Origin: Pegoplata infirma | Lineage: Eukaryota; Arthropoda; Insecta; Diptera; Anthomyiidae | Length of the DNA: 64,000 nt | Assembly: GCA_963921195.1 (NCBI GenBank) | Contig: OY992540.1 | Span: 21,092,262 to 21,156,261 of the forward strand | Direction of reading: 5' to 3' | Shown here: one piece after another, positions 55,531 to 64,000 of the stretch | How positions within the stretch are numbered: position 1 is the stretch's first letter | How the letters are laid out: every line of letters begins with the position of its first letter | Translations under genes and position numbers: made by a program | Notes under the pieces: generated by a model | Seen by the model: only the letters and a program-made list of their open reading frames with translations | What the model was told of the DNA's origin: nothing | Database searches by the model: none

Positions 55531-55673
55531 AAAATTATTTCAGTTAACTAATTTTTAGCAAAACGGTTTTGCTAACTGTACCAAAAAAATTGTGGGTTCA
55601 AAATCAGCAAACTTTCTTGTAGGTTTACAAGCTTTTTTTGCTAACTTTACAGTTTTTTTTTTTTTTGAGTGTA

Positions 55674-56744
55674 TCAATACAGTACTTTTTAATAAAAATT
55701 TCAAAAATATGTTGGTAAAAGGTATCAACACAGTACTTTTTAATAAAAAGTACCAAAATGTGTTGTTAAAAAAAGACTTTTTATAAATATGTACTTTTTT
55801 ATAAAATGTTACTAGGTCGGTATTCTTTATAAAAGAAAAAAAAAAAAATGCTATATTGGTACTTTTTGAGAATAATTTTTATATATATATTTTTTTAAAG
55901 TACTTTATTTTAAAAAATATATTTTTTTCGGGTACTTTTTATTTAAAGTACTTTTTTAGTTTTTTTAAAAAAGTACAATTTCCGTACTTTTTTATAAAAA
56001 TAACTATTTGGGCCTTTTTTTAAGAACATACCATTTTCCTACTTTTTAAAGAAACGCACTATTTTGACAGAAGTTCTTCACTGAGATTTCGGAAGTACAC
56101 TTTACATCAGTGTTGCCACTAAAGAAATTTGAAATTATTAATGCAGTCAAGTTTACACTTGAAACCTAAAAGAACACACGTATTTTTTTATCCAACATTA
56201 GTCCAAATTCGAACGAATTAATGTGGATTTAACCTTAGCCTTTGAAAAAGTTATTTGAAACCAAAAAAAAACATTGTTTTAACAATTTTGTGGCAATAAA
56301 CTTAGAATAAGTAAAAAGTACCAAAATAGTGATACAAAGTAGCAACGTCTTTTATAAAAGGTATCAATACAATACTTTTTAATAAGTACCAAAATATTTA
56401 GGTAAAAAGTATCAATGCAGTACTTTTTAATCAAAAGTACCAAACTATATTGGTAAATAAGGACTTCTTATAAAATTGTACTTTTTATAAAATGCTACTA
56501 GTTCGGTATTTTTTTTATTGGTACTTTTTGAGAATAATTTATATATTTTTTTAATAAAAAGATTCTTTAAAAAGAGAACGGTTTAGCTACTTTTTTAAAA
56601 AAAGAACTATATTGGAACTTTTTAAGAATAAATTGATACTTTTTTTTATAAAAAGTACTTTAATTTAAAAAAATGTAATTTTTATTAAAAGTACTTTTTT
56701 AGTTTTTTTAAGAAAAAGTACAATTTTGGTACTTTAAAAAAAAA
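55674..56744. repeat. GTACTTTTT-rich repeat, second copy
   Basis: Palindromic words such as AGTACTTTTTAATAAAAAGT recur many times. The block 55868-56362 duplicates 50993-51437 and keeps the empty TA site at 56362. No coding capacity. Confidence 0.85.
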
Positions 56745-57582
56745 AAAGTAAGAAAATTATAGTCGGTCAAGAACGACCATATAATACCCTACACCAGAGT
56801 TTCCCCGAAAATGGGTCCCAAGTTCAAACATGGTCTGAGTAGATCTATATTTTGTCAAATCTTTAATAAGTGTAAAAAGCACCAACAAATCAAATTTGAG
56901 TGAAATAGGCTTCTTTTTGTTGACAATAGACCGCTTTAACTGAATATCGGGCGAAATTTTCACATGGGACCTAAGTCCAAAAATGGTCCGATGATAATCA
57001 GATTTGATAAGGTTATTAAAGTAAGCGTTTAACATACACAAACAGAATTTTTAATTAAATATTTTCTAATTTCATGAAATTTGAGAGATTTATGTGAAAA
57101 TCGGGAAGGTGGTTTGTATGGGGGCTACAAGAAGAACTGGTCCGATTTCTTTAAAATTAGGAATGGTGATTTGTGTGGATAAAACATGACTACCTGCCAT
57201 CTATTAAAATGCGGTTGTTAGAGTCATTTGAGCCAAAACTAAAGAGGAACTTTGTATGGGGGCTAGGTCTAAATATGGACTGATTTTTTCCAGTTTCTAT
57301 AAGCTTCGTCCTTGGGCCAAAAGAGGCTTTTGTTTTAAATTTCAAGTCAATTGATTAAAAATTGCGACCTGTATCGTGCTGACACCGTTTACATGGACAG
57401 ACGGACGGACGGACGGACGGACGGACGGACGGACGGACGGACTTAGCTAAATCGACTCAAAAATTGATTCTAAGTCGATCGGTATACTTAAAAGTGGGTC
57501 TAGGACCAATATTTCGGGTAGTTACAAACAACAGCACAAACTCATTATACCCTGTACCACAGTGTGGTGTAGGGTATAAAAA
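56745..57582 (+). mobile_element. GTCY element, second subfamily, copy K
   Basis: Left end AAGTAAGAAAATTATAGTCG, GTCAAGAACGACC and ACCCTACACC; right end ATCGACTCAAAAATTGATTC, CCAATATTTCGGGTAGTTAC and GTGTGGTGTAGGGTATAAAA. The (GACG)n tract at 57398-57440 has about 10 units. It lies inside the GTACTTTTT repeat block. Confidence 0.88.
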
Positions 57583-58511
57583 CTAACAATTAGTTGTAAC
57601 TTTTTTTCAAAAAGTAATATTTTGGTGGTTTTATAAAATTTGGTGCATTTTATAAAAACATGCCATTTTTGTATAGTATATTTAAAAGAAACGTACTGTT
57701 TTGGTACCTTTTTTTTTAAATGTAGGTACTTTTAATTAAAAAGTACTATTTTAGTACTTTTAACTATTTCTTTGTTTTGTGCTAATAAAGTACTTTTTAG
57801 TAAAAAGTACCAAAAAAGTTATTTTTAATAAAAAGTATCAAAAAAGTACTTTTTAATAAAAAGTATCAAAATTATACTTTTTTAATAGAGTAGGTACCAG
57901 GATGGAATTCAAAAAAGGAAATTTCAACACTTATTTATAAATAGTACAAAAAAAGTTCTTATTAATAAAAAGTACCTTAATACTTCTTTCTGATAAAAAG
58001 TATCATATAGTACTTCTTAATAAAAAGTACCAAAATGGGGCTTTTATCAGATTGAATGTCTACAATTTTGAGTAATTGTAATTCAAAAATGTAAGTACTT
58101 TTTAACAAAAAGTACTATTTTAGTACTTTTAACTATTTCTTTGTATTGTGCTAATATATTATAAAAATACTTTTTAATAAAAAGAACCAAAAAGAACTTT
58201 TTAACAAAAAGTTTCAAAAAAGTACTTTTTAATAAAAAGTAACAAAATAATACTTTTTTAATAGAGTAGGTACCAGGATGGAATTTAAAGAAATTCCAAC
58301 ACTTATTTATAAATAGTACAAAAAAATTTCTTATTAATAAAAAGTACCTAAATACTTCTTTCTGATAAAAAGTATCATATAGTACTTTTTAATAAAAAGT
58401 ACCAAAATATGGCTTTTATCAGATTGAATTTCTACAATTTTGAGTAATTGTAATTCAAAAATGTGAAAAAATGTTTTACATATGAAATTATAATTGATAT
58501 TTTTATACCTT
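57583..58511. repeat. GTACTTTTT block with a 369-bp tandem duplication
   Basis: The sequence starting GTAGGTACTTTTAATTAAAA at 57722 repeats as GTAAGTACTTTTTAACAAAA at 58091. Both units contain TAGAGTAGGTACCAGGATGG, CAACACTTATTTATAAATAG and CTTTTATCAGATTGAAT. The units are about 90 percent alike by eye. Confidence 0.88.
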
Positions 58512-59040
58512 CCATACTAAAAAAAAAACAAGAAACAAGAAAAACTTGTAACATTTTTTGCTACCTCCTATTTCACAAAAATTCCTAGTAATTTTACATG
58601 CTTTTTACCAATAATTTTGTAATCTTATAAGGTTTTTTATCAATAAAATTGTACATTTACAAATTTTTTGATACTATAAAATTTACAAGGAGGTTTCGCA
58701 ATTTTACTAGATTTTTTGCTACCTCCTATTTTACGAGAATTCCTAGTAATTTTACAAGCTTTTTACCAATAATTTTGTAATTTTTCAAGTTTTTATCAAT
58801 AAAATTGTAAATTTACAGTTTTTTTGGCGCAATAAAAACTACAAGGAATTTTCGTGAATTTACCAGATATGTTTTTGTAAAATTACAAAAAAAATTGTAA
58901 AATTACAAAAAAAATTGTAAATTACAAGAAAAATGTAAAATTACAAAAAAAATACAAATTTCGATCCAAATTTGTTTGTTAATAAACAAGGAAAACTGTC
59001 AAATATTGGTAAAATGGGATTACGAGACTTTTCCTATGAC
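58512..59040 (-). mobile_element. CACTA-type MITE, right end lost
   Basis: It begins ATACTAAAAAAAAAACAAGA and contains TTTTGCTACCTCCTATTT twice. AACAAGGAAAACTGTCAAAT, then ATTGGTAAAATGGGATTAC, is the reverse complement of 44360-44400. The far terminus (TTTAGTG-TA) is absent. Confidence 0.72.
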
Positions 59041-59122
59041 CAATTTCGAAAGCAATTTAACTTCATCTGACACGGAATATAATTGATAGAATGATTTGAT
59101 TAGCTTGTCGGACCATTTCATA

Positions 59123-59519
59123 CACTAAGAAAATTATGTCATTAACTGTTTGTAGGTTATTTTAAAAAGTAATCCGTAAAGTCATTTTAAAAGAAAAATC
59201 ACTTATTTTATAAAGGATTTATATTTTTTACTGTTTCTGTAGTTAAAGAAAAAATAATTTACTGTATTAAAAACGAATTTTCTGTTACATTTAATTTCGG
59301 CAGTAAAAAATTTCTTCTATAGTTTTACTGTTTTTCAATACAAAATAACTGAATATTCACTAGTTTTTTAATGTTTTGGTTAGTCATTAAATTAACATTT
59401 AAAATTGACTGTAATGTGTTTTTATTTTAAATGAAAAAACAGTGGAATGGTTTTAAAATAAAATTTCATTTGTTTTAAGTGAATATTCACTGGAATTTAC
59501 TTACATAATTCTTTGAGTG
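59123..59519 (+). mobile_element. 397-bp MITE, CACTAAGAAAATTATGT ends
   Basis: The left end is CACTAAGAAAATTATGTCAT and the complement of the right end CACTCAAAGAATTATGTAAG; TA flanks both. It is intact and is the reverse complement of 26618-26995. It ends about 415 bases before the RUNX exon. Confidence 0.9.
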
Positions 59520-60820
<1,301 letters not shown>

Positions 60821-61250
60821 TAATCGAAACCATCCAACCTGCAAAAAAATAAAAAAAAAATTGCAGGGACGTTTTTTTTTGGGAGAAAGGCTCGGCGGGG
60901 CTCGCTGGGGGACATATTCTCTTTCATGGAAATATTTGAAATTAATGTATAATGCTTTTTGCACTAAAGTTTTATAATATAACCGTTATTTAAATTATTT
61001 TTTAATATCCACACCCACAAAAGGGGCGGACCGAAAAAAAACTAAATTTTCAAATCCCCTGAGTCCTTGTGCAGGACTTTAATCTTTTTCAAGCACAAAA
61101 ATGTTTAATTTTTTTTAACAAAAATACAAAAAACCTTCTCCAATTTTGTCCAATTTTACCTGTTTAATAACTTAAACTTCCTATGACCGTAAGACATATT
61201 CGTGTCAGACTTCAGGGATCAAGCTCTTTTATTTTGTTCGGAAATTAAGG
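60821..61250 (+). mobile_element. Degenerate GTCY-type element
   Basis: TTGCAGGGACGTTTTTTTTT, GAAAGGCTCGGCGGGG and AAAGGGGCGGACCGAAAAAA echo the subfamily at 9022, 28965 and 34690. Both termini and the microsatellite are lost. Confidence 0.45.
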
Positions 61251-61636
61251 AAATTAAGATTTTACAAAGTGGCAAATAATTTTACTTTAGTACTTTTTCT
61301 ACACCATTTCCAATTGGATTTAAAAATTTCCAAATGTATTTTAAAATCATCTAAATGTATTTTAAAATTGTTCAAATGAATTTTAAAAAGTGGCAACCGA
61401 AACCCACCTAGAATAACGGTATTTGGCTATTGTACCTCAACCAATAAAGATATGGAATTTTCAAAAGCGATTACGAAAGCTGATGAAATTTCTAGTATTT
61501 GAAATGTGTCACTTCGTGTTTCTACCGGTTCGTTTTCGAAATATATGTCAATACCTTTATAATACCGTTTGAAACGGTATTATAACGGTATTGGCCTATA
61601 TAACTATTGCAATCAAAGTTTTAGATTTTTGAATTT
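61251..61636. other. Non-coding stretch
   Basis: Repeats of AAATGTATTTTAAAAT and an inverted pair around ATACCGTTTGAAACGGTAT at 61561-61580. No gene. Confidence 0.45.
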
Positions 61637-63352
61637 AAACAAGTAAGAAAGTTATAGTTGGTCAAGACCGACCATATGATACCCTATACCTGTGTTTTTT
61701 GGAAAATGGGTCCCAAGTCCAAACATGGACCGATTGGATCTATCTTTCGTTAGAGCTTTATTTAGTGTAGAAAACACACACAGATCAAATTTTAATGCCA
61801 TTGGTTTATTTTTTTTTCCAAAAGACCGATTGAATTAAATAAATTTTTATATGGGGGGCTTAGTCCAAAAATGGTCCAACTATATTCAGATTTGATTAGG
61901 TTACCAAAGTACACGTTTAACACCTACAAATAAAATTTTGATCAAATATTTCCATTTTTATGAATTTTGAAGGAATTATCGGGAGGGTAGTTTGTATGGG
62001 GACTACGAGAAAGACTGACTCTATTCCTTTAAAATTTGGAATGATGATTCGTGCATACAAAATTTGATCACCTGTTAAATTTTGAAGCGATATCTATTAT
62101 AAAACGGTTATTAGAATCATTTAAGCCTATTCGAAAGGGGGCGTTTGCATGGGGTATAGGTCTTAACAGCGACCGATTTTTTCCAATTTCAATAGGCTTC
62201 GTTCTTGGCCGAAAAGATACTTAAGTTTTAAATTTCAAGTCATTTTGAAAATTGCGACATGTATCGTGCTTAAACTGTTAGATGGACAGATGGACAGACG
62301 GACAGACGGACATCGCTAAATCGACTCAAAAAGTAATTCTGAGTCGATCGGTATACTTGACGGTAGGTCTAGGACCAATATTTCGGGTAGTTATAAACAT
62401 CAGCACAAACTCATTATACCCTGTACCACAGAGTGGTGTAGGGCAGCGGTTACCAACCTTTTTGGCTCGCGTACCCCTAATTTTAAATTTTGTCAGCCGC
62501 GTACCCCCTAACGAGTTTTTTGTTTTCGTTAAAAAACTTCTCATATAAATATTAGAGTTAATTTTGAAATTTTTGATCTACGGGTATTATCATTTTTTAG
62601 AAGGCTTTTAGGGAGATCAAAACAATGGTGGTATTTTTTGTGAAACATTTTCGCTCCTTGGGGTTGTTCAATGCATCTGAAAACGCGGATTTAGTGCTGA
62701 TTTTTCTGCAGAGCAAAAACAGCTGAAAATATTGCAAATCACCAGTCGATTCTACACCAAAATTTAAAACAACGGAAAAAGTTCCAAAAACACATCACAG
62801 AGGGCTGAAATATAATGTTTTTGATTTTGTTTTAGATGTTTTTTTTTAACACAAGGGCAGATCAACAATTCCGTGACTTTTCGAATGAAACACCCCGTAT
62901 ATATGTACAATAAAAGGACATTTTGAGCTTAACAAAATGGTACCAAAATTTCCATTCTATCAGAAACCGTCCCAAAAATGCCCAAAAACACGTTTTTTGA
63001 GAACTTTGACATACATTTTCCTAAAAACCTGACATCTTAGAAAAATTTGGGAACCATATTCGGAATCAGCATCGAAAGGTTAATCGAAAACAAGTGGTCA
63101 GATCTCAAAATATAGCAAAAAATGCTCTCTGACTTGCACAAAGATAAGTTTTTTGTACACTTTGAACTCAACTTTCTTAAAAAACTGACGTTATGGAAAA
63201 CTTTGGAAGCCTGATGCAGAACCAGCATTGAAAGGTTAATCTAAAACAAATGTCCAAATTACTAAAATTTTGCGTACCCCCGCGGACCGTTTCGCGTACC
63301 CCCTAGTGGTACGCGTACCATAGGTTGATAACCGCTGGTGTAGGGTATACAA
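61637..63352 (+). mobile_element. GTCY element, second subfamily, copy L, split by a hAT element
   Basis: Left end AAACAAGTAAGAAAGTTATA, GTTGGTCAAGACCGACC; tract GACAGATGGACAGACGGACA at about 62284; right end GTACCACAGAGTGGTGTAGG, where the hAT-like insert begins, resuming as GTGTAGGGTATAC at 63338. Without the insert it is about 820 bp, like copy K. Confidence 0.87.
62444..63337. mobile_element. 894-bp hAT-like element with 8-bp target duplication
   Basis: The left end is CAGCGGTTACCAACCTTTTT; the complement of the right end is CAGCGGTTATCAACCTATGG. It is flanked by GTGTAGGG at 62436-62443 and 63338-63345. GCGTACCCC occurs twice near each end as subterminal repeats. CAGCGGTT-type termini with 8-bp duplications are well known for hAT transposons. 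No transposase frame, so non-autonomous. Copy K serves as the empty site. Confidence 0.93.
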
Positions 63353-64000
63353 ATACAAATGTGATATTTGTTAATTTTGATGCTCTGAAGACAAATATCG
63401 AACAATTTTTCAAATCGGTCGAACGGTTTTCGAGATATCGCTATTTAAAATTTGCAAAAAATTGGGGTTTTTTCTTCTGTGATCAAAGTTTAGAGTTTTT
63501 GATACAAATTTTCTTGAAAACCAAAATTTTAATCGACTGGTTAAAACTATCGGATTTGTCTCAAATTATTTTAAATGAAAATTCTTCTCAAGCTCTATGA
63601 AAGCGTCAAGGAAAAAAATTAGGAGCTTTTTTGAAAATTTCTGGGCAGTTGGTTACAGATTTCAAATTGCGATATCTCGAAAATCGTTCGACCGATTTTT
63701 ATTTTTTATATTACTGCTAAGCGCAACAAAATTAAGAAAAATTTTTAAATTCTAAAATATTTTTTTTACAAAAAAGCTGTTAGATTCTGACCCATTTACA
63801 TGTAGTAAAATCTCACTTATTGTCTAAAAGTCTAGTATTATCCATTAGTTTTCAGGGGTTAAAGAGCAAGGCCTTTCCACTTAATATGTATTTATAATTG
63901 TTCTGCCATTAAAACAATAACAAAATGTGTCATCACCATATTCATTATTATCACTGCTAAGACAGACGTTAACACCAACACTAACGACCCAGTCAACAAA
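63353..64000. other. Dispersed repeat then unclassified sequence
   Basis: GGTCGAACGGTTTTCGAGAT, CTGTGATCAAAGTTTAGAG and TTAAAACTATCGGATTTGTC parallel 35130-35440, so 63380-63780 is the same dispersed repeat. The last 200 bases show nothing recognised. Confidence 0.5.

Larger units (their letters stand above)
51440..55671. mobile_element. 4.2-kb CACTC element, copy 2, with three nested inserts
   Basis: The left end is CACTCAAAAAAATACGTTAG and the right end TTTTTTTTTTTTGAGTG. The flanks are AAAAGGTA on the left and TATCAATAC on the right, and the duplicate at 56355-56370 reads AAAAGGTATCAATAC, a natural empty site proving a TA duplication. Without its inserts the element is about 0.9 kb and collinear with 20141-21189. 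The inserts are a non-LTR retrotransposon (51933-54358), a MITE (54460-55063) and a SINE (55238-55530). Confidence 0.92.

Noticed and set aside
61637..63352. One long 1.7-kb GTCY element
   Set aside because: The middle 894 bp has its own inverted ends and an 8-bp target duplication, and copy K shows the uninterrupted form.

Overview
The window is AT-rich nuclear DNA of a higher dipteran, most likely a calyptrate fly of the blow fly or house fly type. That placement is an inference. It rests on a Runt-domain exon of insect type, on many copies of a dispersed element that carries a GACA/GACG (GTCY) microsatellite and resembles the mini-me/DINE-1 repeats of Diptera, and on non-LTR retrotransposon remnants. 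Nothing bacterial, organellar or operonic is present. I found one piece of host coding sequence, a 201-bp internal exon at 59934-60134 on the plus strand encoding the end of a RUNX (Runt) DNA-binding domain with canonical splice sites. No other host exon is evident on either strand, so most of the window is probably intron, or intron plus upstream flank, of that RUNX gene, heavily colonised by mobile elements.

Layout. 1-5150: a 35-bp palindromic satellite in both orientations, tRNA-Lys-3'-end-like motifs, and a 233-bp TA-flanked MITE with an empty-site duplicate. 5150-11440: nested inverted-repeat elements, GTCY-microsatellite elements and a dead mariner-like transposon. 11440-15000: a degenerate 140-bp tandem repeat and two MITEs with CCC termini, one holding more of the 35-bp satellite. 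15990-23880: two decayed non-LTR retrotransposons on the minus strand with a TA-flanked MITE (20141-21189) between them. 23900-28910: a cluster of MITEs with CACT(C/A) termini, some nested. 28960-41170: GTCY elements, palindromes, a 2.1-kb foldback element and an A-rich duplicated block. 41450-47730: apparently unique intron sequence with a hAT-like element holding a tRNA-derived SINE, a pogo-like MITE and a 490-bp foldback. 47900-58460: GTCY elements, GTACTTTTT-type repeats and a 4.2-kb multiply nested insertion containing an intact 5'-truncated reverse transcriptase/RNase H frame. 59123-64000: one MITE, the RUNX exon, and a GTCY element split by a hAT element.

The most useful content is structural. 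Internal duplicates give several natural empty sites: 2429/2718, 20904/54459, 51438/56362 and 39834/40139. These fix element ends and target-site duplications without outside data. They define a superfamily of non-autonomous elements with CACTC(A)n termini that insert at TA and into each other. I see no transposase carrying those ends in the window.
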